Positions 42,908-51,714 of a DNA stretch of 64,000 bases are shown piece by piece. The stretch lies in assembly GCA_958428235.1 (NCBI GenBank), contig CAUAFG010000007.1:42788-106787 (forward strand). Reading direction: 5' to 3'. Each line of letters begins with the position of its first letter. Positions within the stretch are counted from its first letter, which is position 1. A program made the translations under genes and the position numbers. The notes beneath the pieces were generated by a model. The model was not told the DNA's origin and ran no database searches. It was given only the letters and a program-made list of their open reading frames with translations. This stretch comes from Faeciplasma sp900553675 (lineage in GTDB: Bacteria; Bacillota; Clostridia; Oscillospirales; Ruminococcaceae).

Positions 42908-44791
42908 TCAAGCATAATACTGCGATTGCGCAGTCCAAAGCTCATAGTACTTGCCGCTCTCATCCGCCAGCAGCTCCTCATGCTCTCCCCTCTGCACAAG
43001 CCTTCCGCAGTCAAACACAAGTATATCCTGACAGAATCTGCAGGAGGACAGGCGGTGGCTGATGTATACCGCAGTCTTGCCGCCTACTATCGAGTTGAAA
43101 TGGGCGTACATCTCCGACTCGGCTATCGGGTCGAGGGCGGCGGTGGGCTCGTCTAAAACTATGAACGGAGCGTTGCGGTAAAGGGTTCGCGCAAGGGCGA
43201 TCTTCTGCGCTTCGCCGCCGGAAACGTCAACACCCTCCTTAGAAAATCCCTTGTGCAGATAGGTCTCGATTCCCTGCGGAAGCGACTTAAGCCGCTCGCC
43301 GAAGCCGGATTTTTCAAGACACTCCTCCACCAGACCGCCGTCATAGCCCGAGCCGGAGGCAACGTTCTGCGCCAGCATAAAATCAAACAGCTTGAAATCC
43401 TGAAAGACCACCGAGAACACACGCATATACTGCGCATAGTCGTACTCGCGGATGTCCCTGCCGTTCAGGGTTATTACGCCCTCGGTGGGGTCGTAAAGGC
43501 GGCACAAAAGCTTTATAAAGGTGGTTTTGCCGCTTCCGTTCTGCCCTACTATCGCGGTGCAGCTTCCGGAATTGAGCTTTAAGCTGACGTTTTTAAGAAC
43601 GTAATCCTCGCTTCCGGGGTACTTAAAGGAAACGTTTTTAAACTCGATCTCAAAATTCTTGATATCGCTCTCGCTGATGGGAACAGTTCCTGTACTCATA
43701 TCCGAAGGCATCTCCAAAAATTCAAATACAGGCTTTAGGAAGGACGCGTTCATGCGGGCAGTGTTAAGGTTTCCAAAGATTTTTGAAGCTCCGCCCGCAA
43801 GCATAGTTACAGCGCTGACATACTGGGTGACCTCGCCGACACCGAAGGCTCCCGCTATCGCCTTAAGGCAGACGAACGCATATACAAAGCCGGTGAACAC
43901 CACCGAGACTGCCGAGCCTGCGGCTGTATACAGTCCTATAGGTCCCTTGGCGGATTTGGCAAACGGTCCCTTAGAGGCAAAGGTTCCGTGCTTGTCGGTG
44001 TTGTATTTGTCACATATTATATCCTGACGATAGATTCGTATGTCCGCCGCAAGATCCTTGTGATAGCCCATCCATCCATAAAAGCCGAACAGGCGGTTTG
44101 CAAGGTTGTGCTTGTCGGTTTCGCGCGCCCAGTATTCGTTTGCCTTGCTTGAAAGCGCAGGGGAAGCGTAGGTTATCAGTATCATAACCGCAAGAACGAG
44201 AAGTACTATAAAAGGATTGTTGAGAACGGTCAGCCATCCTGCCGACTGCGGAACGCGGCTTGTGAAAAGCGTGACGGTCAGCGCGGCGCCGCCTAAAATC
44301 GTTGTCGCAGAGGAGACTATCTGCTCAACGCCGCTGTAGGCATTGATAAGTCCCCAGCCCTGACCGTTCTGGTTCTGAATGATGGTTGAAAGAAGCTGCT
44401 GGGTTTTGGCGTCCTCCACGCAGGCAAAGTCCATATCCAAAAGCTTTTTGGTAAGGATACGGTCTACCTTATAGTACATTCCGGCGGAGTTGGTCATATA
44501 CCACTTTCTTATAAGTGCGGCTATAAGTGATATCACCGCTGCCGAAGCCAATGTGATTATTACAAGCCGCATCAGCCTTTGAGGGTCGCGCGTGGTGGAA
44601 AGCTCGCCCAGTATCAGTGCGGAAAGATATATTCCAACGTAAGGTGTCAGTGCGTTGTAAATTATATATATGATTCGGGAAGCGAACATCTGCGGGTATT
44701 CGCCCCAAAGCAGCTTCATAGCCTTAATGTTGATGTGTGCCGCTTCCTTCCACGGCAGAAGCGAGCTTTTCTTTTTAGCTTTTTCAGACAT
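42908..44791 (-). CDS. ABC exporter half-transporter (membrane plus ATPase), subunit 2
   Basis: About 627 residues. Six-helix membrane domain (helices at FASRIIYIIYNALTPYVGIY, VIITLASAAVISLIAALI and more) and ATPase domain with Walker A VGQNGSGKTT, signature VSGGEAQKIALAR, Walker B FIVLDEPTAALDP and H-loop YISHR. Start ATG 44791 overlaps the stop of the preceding exporter gene by 8 bp, so the pair forms a heterodimeric type IV exporter (drug, peptide or lipid). SD GAGGCTGAGGAAA. Confidence 0.92.
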   Translation of the reverse strand: MSEKAKKKSSLLPWKEAAHINIKAMKLLWGEYPQMFASRIIYIIYNALTPYVGIYLSALILGELSTTRDPQRLMRLVIITLASAAVISLIAALIRKWYMTNSAGMYYKVDRILTKKLLDMDFACVEDAKTQQLLSTIIQNQNGQGWGLINAYSGVEQIVSSATTILGGAALTVTLFTSRVPQSAGWLTVLNNPFIVLLVLAVMILITYASPALSSKANEYWARETDKHNLANRLFGFYGWMGYHKDLAADIRIYRQDIICDKYNTDKHGTFASKGPFAKSAKGPIGLYTAAGSAVSVVFTGFVYAFVCLKAIAGAFGVGEVTQYVSAVTMLAGGASKIFGNLNTARMNASFLKPVFEFLEMPSDMSTGTVPISESDIKNFEIEFKNVSFKYPGSEDYVLKNVSLKLNSGSCTAIVGQNGSGKTTFIKLLCRLYDPTEGVITLNGRDIREYDYAQYMRVFSVVFQDFKLFDFMLAQNVASGSGYDGGLVEECLEKSGFGERLKSLPQGIETYLHKGFSKEGVDVSGGEAQKIALARTLYRNAPFIVLDEPTAALDPIAESEMYAHFNSIVGGKTAVYISHRLSSCRFCQDILVFDCGRLVQRGEHEELLADESGKYYELWTAQSQYYA

Positions 44792-46634
44792 TTTCCTCAG
44801 CCTCCTCTTTGTAATACTTGCTCTGAACCTCGAACAGCTCGGCATACCGTCCGCCCTTTGCCAGAAGTTCGGAGTGGGTGCCTTCTTCGGCGATTCCCCC
44901 GCCCTCTATAAAAATTATCCTGTCGCAGAAGCGGGTGGATGCAAGACGGTGGGAGATGTACACCGAGGATTTGCCGCTTGTCATGTCACCGTACTTTTGG
45001 TACAGCTCGGCTTCGGCAATTGGGTCGAGCGCGGCTGTCGGCTCGTCGAGCATGATTACCGGCGCGTTTTTATACAGCGCCCTTGCCAGCATAAGCCGCT
45101 GTGTCTCTCCGCCGGAGAGCATAACCGCGTCCTCGTAAACATCGCGGTTCAAAAGCTGTTCATAGCCCTGCGGCAGGGATTCTATTTTTTCCTTAAGACC
45201 AGCCATCGCAACACATTCGCGCACCCTTTGCATATCGATATCGTCCTCGCTTTGAGCGACGTTTGCGGCGACCGTGGATGCTAACAGTGAGAAGCTCTGG
45301 AACACTGCCGAGAACATTTTGTAGTAGTCCCGCCGCCTGAACTCGCGGATGTCGGTGCCGTTCAGAGTCACTCTGCCCTCGGTTGGGTCGTAAAAGCCGC
45401 ATAAAAGCTTTACAATGGTGGTTTTTCCCGCGCCGTTAAGTCCCACAACAGCAAGCTTTTCGCCAGCGTGGAGGGTTAGATTCACGTTTTTGAGGATGTA
45501 GTTTTCGCTTCCGGGATACTTAAAGCTTACGTTCTCCATAACGATTTCATATTTTCCCATCGGGTCGGGCTGAATCGGCTTGCCTTCGTCGAGCGTGAAC
45601 GGCTCGGGGTACTCCAGAAATTCGCGTATCACCGACAAATCAAGGCTTTGGATGTGCATGGTGGAAAGGTTTCCTAAAATTCCGGTGACCCATCCCGCAA
45701 AGCCGCCGACAGCCGAGAAGTAAAGCAGGAACTGTGAGGCGCTCAGACCGTCTTTCAAAGCAAGATTGATAAGGTAGGCATAGGCAACGCCATTTCTTAA
45801 AAATGCCAGAACAAGGTCTAAAATGCTGCTCCAGATATACACGCCGTTGGCTCGGCGGTGAAACTGCACATAGGCGTTATACGCCTTATCGGTGACTTCG
45901 TTGAGCCACGGCTTCAGGTTGAATATTCTTATATCCTTGGCAGCCTTAGCGTCCTGCGAGGTTCGTGAGGTGTACCACAGCTTGTTTTCGTAGTCCTCGA
46001 CCTCATCACGGTGGCGATAGCCGTATTCGTTGATCCGCTTGCTTACAAAGTATCCCAAAAGAGTGGTTGCAAGGATGACAAGCATTACAGCCGGCTGGAG
46101 GGTTGAAAGCAGTGCAAGGTAAATCGCAAAGCCGACAACGTTCTTTAAAAGCTCGGTAAGCGTTGTCCAGATGGCTTCGGAGGCGCAGGAGTTGGAAGAC
46201 ACCGCCTCGGAGGATTTGGAGTGAAGCTTGCGGAATTTTTCGTCTCCGACGTTGGGGTATGATGTCGTCGTCGCCTTTCGGTTGACCGCCGCTATGATTG
46301 CACTTCGCACGGTTATCCTGCCGTAAATGATGTTCGCTCCTACATAGGCAGAAACTGCGCTTGTGACAATCAGCAGACCCGTAAACACAAGAATCGTCGC
46401 TGCAAGCCGTGCAACCGACGCCCCCTGCTCCACGCAGGCAAGAATCATCGGCGAGATATAAAGGTTTATAAGGCTTGTCGCCACGGCAAGGAGTGCGGTT
46501 ATCACGCCGAGAACGAGCACCTTTTTCTCTTTTACCTGCCATGCAAGGCGTATCATGAACGCGGAGTTTTGCCACATATTGTATTTTGGCTTTTCTTTTT
46601 TGGTCTTTTCCTCTTTTTCAGCAGAGTTTTTCAT
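44784..46634 (-). CDS. ABC exporter half-transporter, subunit 1
   Basis: About 616 residues. Membrane domain (VLVLGVITALLAVATSLINL; TILVFTGLLIVTSAVSAYVG) and ATPase: Walker A VGLNGAGKTT, signature LSGGETQRLMLAR, Walker B VIMLDEPTAALDP, H-loop YISHR. The residue after Walker B in both subunits is Glu, so both ATP sites may be active, unlike many asymmetric pairs. Start ATG 46634 (AAGGGGAATATCT before it). Promoter immediately upstream carries two direct repeats. Confidence 0.92.
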   Translation of the reverse strand: MKNSAEKEEKTKKEKPKYNMWQNSAFMIRLAWQVKEKKVLVLGVITALLAVATSLINLYISPMILACVEQGASVARLAATILVFTGLLIVTSAVSAYVGANIIYGRITVRSAIIAAVNRKATTTSYPNVGDEKFRKLHSKSSEAVSSNSCASEAIWTTLTELLKNVVGFAIYLALLSTLQPAVMLVILATTLLGYFVSKRINEYGYRHRDEVEDYENKLWYTSRTSQDAKAAKDIRIFNLKPWLNEVTDKAYNAYVQFHRRANGVYIWSSILDLVLAFLRNGVAYAYLINLALKDGLSASQFLLYFSAVGGFAGWVTGILGNLSTMHIQSLDLSVIREFLEYPEPFTLDEGKPIQPDPMGKYEIVMENVSFKYPGSENYILKNVNLTLHAGEKLAVVGLNGAGKTTIVKLLCGFYDPTEGRVTLNGTDIREFRRRDYYKMFSAVFQSFSLLASTVAANVAQSEDDIDMQRVRECVAMAGLKEKIESLPQGYEQLLNRDVYEDAVMLSGGETQRLMLARALYKNAPVIMLDEPTAALDPIAEAELYQKYGDMTSGKSSVYISHRLASTRFCDRIIFIEGGGIAEEGTHSELLAKGGRYAELFEVQSKYYKEEAEENV

Positions 46635-46664
46635 AGATATTCCCCTTCGTTTTATGAATGAGCG

Positions 46665-46721
46665 TAACATAACATTGTTACTTACGAATTGCATTATAAC
46701 ATAACATTGTTCCGTTGTCAA
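46665..46721 (-). promoter_or_regulatory. ABC exporter promoter with paired operator repeats
   Basis: TTGACA (46721-46716), 17 bp, TATAAT (46698-46693) on the minus strand. AACAATGTTATGTTA occurs twice: once overlapping spacer and -10 (46711-46697) and once downstream (46679-46665). Each is a weak dyad (TAACA..TGTTA). Looks like a repressor site (MarR- or TetR-like); no such regulator is adjacent. Confidence 0.7.
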
Positions 46722-46824
46722 GAGGCAACATTAATTTTATTTTACAATTTAAACAACGAATAGGATTACATCTATATTGTATCCGCCAAAGCAGAACGGT
46801 TAACGCATTTATAAAATTTTCCGC

Positions 46825-46854
46825 AAAAAAGTCCCGCCGCTATCGGCAGGACTT
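46825..46854 (-). terminator. Terminator of the sugar-acid operon
   Basis: On the minus strand AAGTCCTGCCG (46854-46844), loop ATAG, CGGCGGGACTT (46839-46829) then TTTTTT; 17 bp past the amidohydrolase stop. Confidence 0.85.
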
Positions 46855-46870
46855 CTATGTCAATGTTAAA

Positions 46871-47740
46871 TTAAAGCATATTGCCTATCTCGGCAAGCTC
46901 TTCCTCGTGCTCGAAGCGATAGAATTTTTCGGCGTTCTCGCCCAAAAACAGCCTCTTTTCCCGCTCGGTCAGCCTTGGCGTTTCCTTGATGAATCGTACT
47001 GCCATTTTATAGGTGATTTCTGTCATGGTGCGGGGATAGTCGCTTCCCCACATCAGCTTTTCGATGCCGCAGATATCCGCCGCCTCCCACACCGCTTCAA
47101 TCGCGGAGGGGTATGGGTAGTATTCACGGTTGAAAAGCCATGTCAGCCCGCCACTCTCGATGAACACATTAGGGCTTTTTGCAAGAGCTATCTGCGACTG
47201 CCAGTTCTGCGTTGTCACCATTCCGAAGTGACCGATTGCAACTCTCAGCTTGGGGCATTTTTCTATGAGATACTCCATGCCGTCCACCTGCTCGTCGCCG
47301 TCGGCGAGGTCGATCGATATGAACATATCTTTTTCTTCAGCGTCCTTGAAAAGCGGCAGGAGCTTTTTCAAATCCTTGTCTGCAAGGCGTGAGGCACACA
47401 CCTTTATGCCGTCGAACCCATCGGTGCGATAGTTTGACCTTTCCTCATACAGCGAGCACACCCTGAAACGGTTGGGATACCTCTGCCGTACTTCATTAAG
47501 ATACTCGTCCTGATTGCCATCCATGTATTCCTGAGTGCATACGGCAGCGTTCACGCGGGCATAGTCCATATTAGCAAGCAGACGCTCTGCAGTGTTTGCG
47601 CCGTCATCCATATATGCTGGCATCATCTGGCGCACCTCGCCCATGAACATACTTTTTCCGCCGCCGATGTCGTACACCGGCATACCGTTTACCATTCCCT
47701 GCTGCTTTTTCCACAGATGAAGATGCGCGTCGATAATCAT
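46871..47740 (-). CDS. Amidohydrolase-2 family protein, probable sugar lactonase
   Basis: 289 residues. Metal site DAHLHLW (His6, His8), conserved IGHFG and GSDYPRT (metal Asp), a COG3618-type TIM barrel. Family members hydrolyse aldonolactones such as L-rhamnono-, L-fucono- and L-galactono-lactone. Last gene of the operon; its ATG overlaps the uxaA stop (ATGA). Beside a sugar 1-dehydrogenase-like gene and altronate-pathway genes, it most simply opens the lactone made by that dehydrogenase. Uronate isomerase-like or decarboxylase roles are less likely. Confidence 0.75.
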   Translation of the reverse strand: MIIDAHLHLWKKQQGMVNGMPVYDIGGGKSMFMGEVRQMMPAYMDDGANTAERLLANMDYARVNAAVCTQEYMDGNQDEYLNEVRQRYPNRFRVCSLYEERSNYRTDGFDGIKVCASRLADKDLKKLLPLFKDAEEKDMFISIDLADGDEQVDGMEYLIEKCPKLRVAIGHFGMVTTQNWQSQIALAKSPNVFIESGGLTWLFNREYYPYPSAIEAVWEAADICGIEKLMWGSDYPRTMTEITYKMAVRFIKETPRLTEREKRLFLGENAEKFYRFEHEEELAEIGNML

Positions 47741-49113
47741 AGCGTAACACCGTCCTTAAATATTGCAATATCCTTATATCCGTTTTTCTCGTTTGCGGTG
47801 AGAGTTCCGTTTGCCACACTTAAAACATAGTCAAACAGCTCGTCGTCGAGATTATCACCGTTGACGATTTCTCCTGCGTTGAAGTCTATCCAGCCTTTCT
47901 TCCGCTCATAAAGAGCAGTGTTTGTGGATATCTTTACTGTCGGCACAGGCGCGCCCAGCGGGGTTCCACGACCTGTTGAAAACAGTATCAGCTGGCATCC
48001 GCAGGCAGTCAGATTCGTCACCGCCACCATGTCGTTGCCGGGACCGTTCAAAAGATTCAGTCCGCTTTTCCGGACGGTATCGCCGTAATCCAATACGTCC
48101 GTAACAGCCGAACTTCCGCCCTTTTGGGTACAGCCGAGCGACTTTTCTTCGAGCGTTGATATGCCACCCGCCTTGTTTCCGGGGGATGGATTTTCGTAAA
48201 TCACCTGATTGTGTGAGGTGAAATAGTCCTTGAAATTATTGATTAATCCCACTGTACGGTTGAACACATCAACGCTGACGCAGCGATTCATGAGAATAGT
48301 TTCCGCGCCGAACATCTCCGGAACTTCACTCAGAACGCAGGCGCCGCCCATGGAGATAATCCTGTCCGAAATCCGCCCGATGAGCGGATTAGCGGTGATT
48401 CCCGAAAGACCGTCCGAACCGCCGCATTTTAGCCCGATTTTAAGCTTTGAAACCGGCACAGGCTCGCGCTTAAAGCCTTCGGCATAGGTTTTGAGCCGGT
48501 TTATCAGCTCGATTCCCTCGGAGATGTCGTCCGGCGATTCCTGAGTGTTTAAAAATTTGACACGGCGCGAATCCCAGATGCCAAGCACTTTTTTGAACTC
48601 TGCGATATTGTTGTTTTCACAGCCAAGACCCAAAACCAGCACTCCGGCAGCGTTCGGGTGGTTGACAAGTCCGCGCAGGACTTTCTGGGTGAGAGCATGG
48701 TCGCCGCCGAGCTGCGAGCATCCATAGGGGTGGGTCAGCGCGACCGCTCCTGTCGCCTCTGCCAGTCTGCGCGCCGCACCGTTGACGCATCCGACTGTCG
48801 GAATTATCCAGATATCGTTGCGGATTCCGACGTCGCCGTTTTCGCGGACATACGCCCTGATCTGAGCGGGCTTTTGCGGCGGGATATCACGCAGATCGGG
48901 GGTGTAGCTGTACTCCAGCTTCTCGCCCAGAGCGGTTGAGATATTGTCGGTATGCACCCGCTCGCCATTTGATATATCCTTATACGCTATCCCTATCGGA
49001 AAACCGTATTTTATTACCTTTTCCCCTGACTTGATGTCGCATAAAGCCACTTTATGTCCGGTTGAGGTGTCTACGGCTACATTGTCCGAAGCTGATATCC
49101 TAATCGTGCTCAT
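47737..49113 (-). CDS. uxaA: Altronate dehydratase family protein
   Basis: 458 residues: N-terminal SAF domain (VAVDTSTGHKVALCDIKSGE, residues ~12-60) and UxaA/GarD catalytic domain with THPYGCSQLGGDHA, LGLGCENNNI, LKCGGSDGLSGITANPLIG and TACGCQLILFSTGRGTPLGAP (in outline). Dehydrates D-altronate to 2-keto-3-deoxygluconate. Overlaps both neighbours by 4 bp (ATGA), so translation is coupled. Galactarate dehydratase is the alternative, but UxaB next door favours altronate. Confidence 0.88.
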   Translation of the reverse strand: MSTIRISASDNVAVDTSTGHKVALCDIKSGEKVIKYGFPIGIAYKDISNGERVHTDNISTALGEKLEYSYTPDLRDIPPQKPAQIRAYVRENGDVGIRNDIWIIPTVGCVNGAARRLAEATGAVALTHPYGCSQLGGDHALTQKVLRGLVNHPNAAGVLVLGLGCENNNIAEFKKVLGIWDSRRVKFLNTQESPDDISEGIELINRLKTYAEGFKREPVPVSKLKIGLKCGGSDGLSGITANPLIGRISDRIISMGGACVLSEVPEMFGAETILMNRCVSVDVFNRTVGLINNFKDYFTSHNQVIYENPSPGNKAGGISTLEEKSLGCTQKGGSSAVTDVLDYGDTVRKSGLNLLNGPGNDMVAVTNLTACGCQLILFSTGRGTPLGAPVPTVKISTNTALYERKKGWIDFNAGEIVNGDNLDDELFDYVLSVANGTLTANEKNGYKDIAIFKDGVTL

Positions 49114-50435
49114 GACAGAGCCTCCACGTAATAAGCGTCAATACCGCTGTTATTGATGATTTCTAATGTCTTCTCAATTTCGGGAAGCATAAAGCTGATG
49201 TCCTCTCCCCAGTAGTCGGCTCTTGCAAGAATCTCCGCGGGGGTGGCAGTCTTCATAAATGACATGATCTCCTCGCCGTCGTTGGCTTCATCAGTGCGAT
49301 AGAAGGCTATGAGCGCCGCTAAGGACATAGTCAGGCACTTGGGCAGAGAGCCGAACTTATCGCGATATTCTAAAACGGTAGGAAGCACACGCGCTTTCCA
49401 CTTGCTGACAGAGTTGAGAGCAATGCTTAAAAGCTGGTGCTTTACAAACGGGTTCGCGAAACGCTCTAAAACCGCGTCGCCAAAGGCTTTGTCCTCCTCC
49501 GAGCCGCCAAGGGTTGGGATGATTTCCTTGGAGAGAGTCTTTTTGAGGAGCGCCGATACCTTTTCGTCCTTTAAGCACTCACCGACGGTCGAAAGCCCGT
49601 AAAGCCGCGCCGCCAGAACCATTGAGGTGTGTGCGCCGTTGAGTATGCGCACCTTGCGCTTTTTGTATGGGGTGACATCTTTTGTCCAGATTACGTTGAT
49701 TCCTGCTTTTTTGAGAGGGAACTCGTCCTCGAAATCACCTTCGATTACCCACAGGTGGAATATTTCAGCGGTGTTTATAAGCCTATCTTCGCAGCCGAGC
49801 TGAGCGCAGAGAGCTGCCGCCTCGTCCTTGGGATAGCCGGTGCAGATTCTGTCAACAAGGGTGTTGCAGAAGTGATTTTCGGTTTTCAGCCAGCTTATGA
49901 AATCCTCGCCGAGATTCCAGAGCTGAGCGTATTTAATGACGTATTCGCGCAGAAAGTCGGCGTTGTGGTCGATAAGCTCGCAGCAGAAGAGGATAAAACC
50001 GGGGAGCTGCGCTTTGTATCTCTCATATAAAAGTGCTGTCAGCTTTGCGGGGAAGGACTTGGGCGGAGCGTCGTTCAGGCTCTCGGTGCCCAAGTATTCT
50101 ATGCCTGCCTCGGTAGTGTTGGAGATGATAAAGCGCATATCGGGGTTATGGGCAAGAGCTAAATACTCTGCATAGTCGGTGTAGGGATTTACCCCGCGTG
50201 AGATGGAATGAACCTCGGTCATCTGATTGATAACCTCGCCGTTTTCGATTCCGCGCAGATACTGGTGGTAAACGCCGTTCTGCTCGTTCAAAACGGAAAT
50301 AAGACCCTTTTCTATGGGCTGGACGACTACAACACTGCCGTCGAAAACGCCCTTCTCATTCATGATGTTTATGAACATATCGACGAAGCTGCGCAAAAAG
50401 CCTCCTTCGCCGAATTGGATTATTTTTTCTTTCAT
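49110..50435 (-). CDS. uxaB: Tagaturonate reductase (mannitol dehydrogenase family)
   Basis: 441 residues. Rossmann start IIQFGEGGFLRSFVDMFIN, ISNTTEAGI, and family signature KVRILNGAHTSMVLAARL with the catalytic Lys region. Reduces D-tagaturonate to D-altronate with NADH. GGAGCAACCATC precedes the ATG. N-terminus is ~20 residues shorter than E. coli UxaB but begins right at the nucleotide-binding strand. A 150-bp R2 element separates it from the upstream dehydrogenase gene. Confidence 0.9.
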   Translation of the reverse strand: MKEKIIQFGEGGFLRSFVDMFINIMNEKGVFDGSVVVVQPIEKGLISVLNEQNGVYHQYLRGIENGEVINQMTEVHSISRGVNPYTDYAEYLALAHNPDMRFIISNTTEAGIEYLGTESLNDAPPKSFPAKLTALLYERYKAQLPGFILFCCELIDHNADFLREYVIKYAQLWNLGEDFISWLKTENHFCNTLVDRICTGYPKDEAAALCAQLGCEDRLINTAEIFHLWVIEGDFEDEFPLKKAGINVIWTKDVTPYKKRKVRILNGAHTSMVLAARLYGLSTVGECLKDEKVSALLKKTLSKEIIPTLGGSEEDKAFGDAVLERFANPFVKHQLLSIALNSVSKWKARVLPTVLEYRDKFGSLPKCLTMSLAALIAFYRTDEANDGEEIMSFMKTATPAEILARADYWGEDISFMLPEIEKTLEIINNSGIDAYYVEALS

Positions 50436-50509
50436 GATGGTTGCTCCTTTCTTAAAAAATGAGATTTATACTTATTTTCGATTCAATTCAAAGTCGAACA
50501 TCTGCTGGC

Positions 50510-50660
50510 AAAAGTCGGGCGTTTCCGTCCAATAATTGCAAGCAATAGAGCGGAATACGCAGATTTTTGCTCGTTCCTCAAACAAATTATCAAAGACGGA
50601 GGAAACGCAATGCGTGACGGTAAACAAAAGTACGACGATTACAAAGTTGATACTGTCACC
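50510..50660 (+). mobile_element. Small element R2, copy D, inside the sugar-acid operon
   Basis: AAAGTCGGGCGTTTCCGTCC, AATTGCAAGCAAT, GACGGAGGAAACGCAATGCG and terminal GTGACGGT/ACTGTCACC. Best-preserved internal frame: ATG behind GGAGG reads MRDGKQKYDDYKVDTVTYRQ and continues 17 codons more. Its right end abuts the stop of the dehydrogenase gene (TGA at 50656). Solo copy, not inside R1. Confidence 0.6.
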
Positions 50661-51678
50661 TATCGCCAATATTTACTAAAATCTTGCACAAATCGCCCTT
50701 GTTATTCGCCAGAGCCTTAAAAGCTTCGTCAGCTCTTTCCATCGGGTAGATGTCGCTTACCATCTTCAAAACATCCACCTTACCCGAAGCTATCAGGTCG
50801 ATAACGTCCATAAAATCGGACTTTAAAGAGTTGCGCGAGCCGAACACGTTCAGCTCCTTTTTAAGCAGCACCGAATGCAGGAAGGTGGTTTCCTTTTTAC
50901 CGTTGCCGATTAGGATTATAGTTCCCGCAAACACCGCGCAGTCGATGCAATTAAGGAATGTAACCGACTGTCCGCAGGCTTCTATGCAAACGTCGAAGCC
51001 GTCGCCGGCAGTGATTTTATCAGCTTCCGCCTTGATGTCGGTCTTCGCGGAGTTTATAACTCCGGCTGCGCCGAAGTCGAGCGCCTTTTGCAGTCTGCCG
51101 TCCAGAACATCGGCGACCCAGACCTGCGCACCCTTATTAATCGCGGAAATCAGCGCAAAAAGTCCTATAGGACCCGCTCCGACGACAAGCACCCTGTCGC
51201 CCGCCTTAACCTTTCCACGGTTTACGGCATGATAGCTGATGGTGAACGGCTCCACAAGGGCAAGCTGCTTGGCGTTGAGCCCCTTGCCGTCGTAGATTCT
51301 ATCAACCGGCATGGATACGTATTCGCAGAAGCTGCCGTCACGCTGAACGCCCATGGTTTTGTTGTCGGTGCAGCAATTAACAAATCCTCGTTTGCAGGAG
51401 TAGCACTCGCCGCAGTTGAAATAGGGGTTGGCAGTTACAATGTCCCCCGCCTTAAGTCCCCTGTCGTTTTCGGGGATGGAGACTATCTGCGCGGAAAATT
51501 CGTGTCCCGGGATTCGGGGATAGGTGGTAAACGGCTGGTTGCCTGTGTAGCTGGCGACGTCTGCGCCGCAGATTCCGCCGTACATTATCTTTAAAAGAGC
51601 CTCGCCCTCGTTTGCCTTGACCGCTGGGGTATCGGTTACCGCAATCTCGAACGGTTTATTGATCAATACTGTTTTCAT
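50656..51678 (-). CDS. Zinc-dependent MDR dehydrogenase, L-galactonate oxidoreductase-like
   Basis: 340 residues. Catalytic zinc ligands GGICGADV (Cys) and PGHEFSA (His-Glu), structural zinc site CGECYSCKRGFVNCC, Rossmann VLVVGAGPIGLFAL. Resembles E. coli LgoD/YjjN and sorbitol dehydrogenase-type enzymes. In this operon the natural role is oxidation of L-galactonate to D-tagaturonate. Idonate or galactitol-phosphate dehydrogenases share the pattern. Confidence 0.75.
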   Translation of the reverse strand: MKTVLINKPFEIAVTDTPAVKANEGEALLKIMYGGICGADVASYTGNQPFTTYPRIPGHEFSAQIVSIPENDRGLKAGDIVTANPYFNCGECYSCKRGFVNCCTDNKTMGVQRDGSFCEYVSMPVDRIYDGKGLNAKQLALVEPFTISYHAVNRGKVKAGDRVLVVGAGPIGLFALISAINKGAQVWVADVLDGRLQKALDFGAAGVINSAKTDIKAEADKITAGDGFDVCIEACGQSVTFLNCIDCAVFAGTIILIGNGKKETTFLHSVLLKKELNVFGSRNSLKSDFMDVIDLIASGKVDVLKMVSDIYPMERADEAFKALANNKGDLCKILVNIGDR

Positions 51679-51714
51679 ATTAGTTTCTTCCTTTCGTTTT
51701 TTGTGATATGTATA

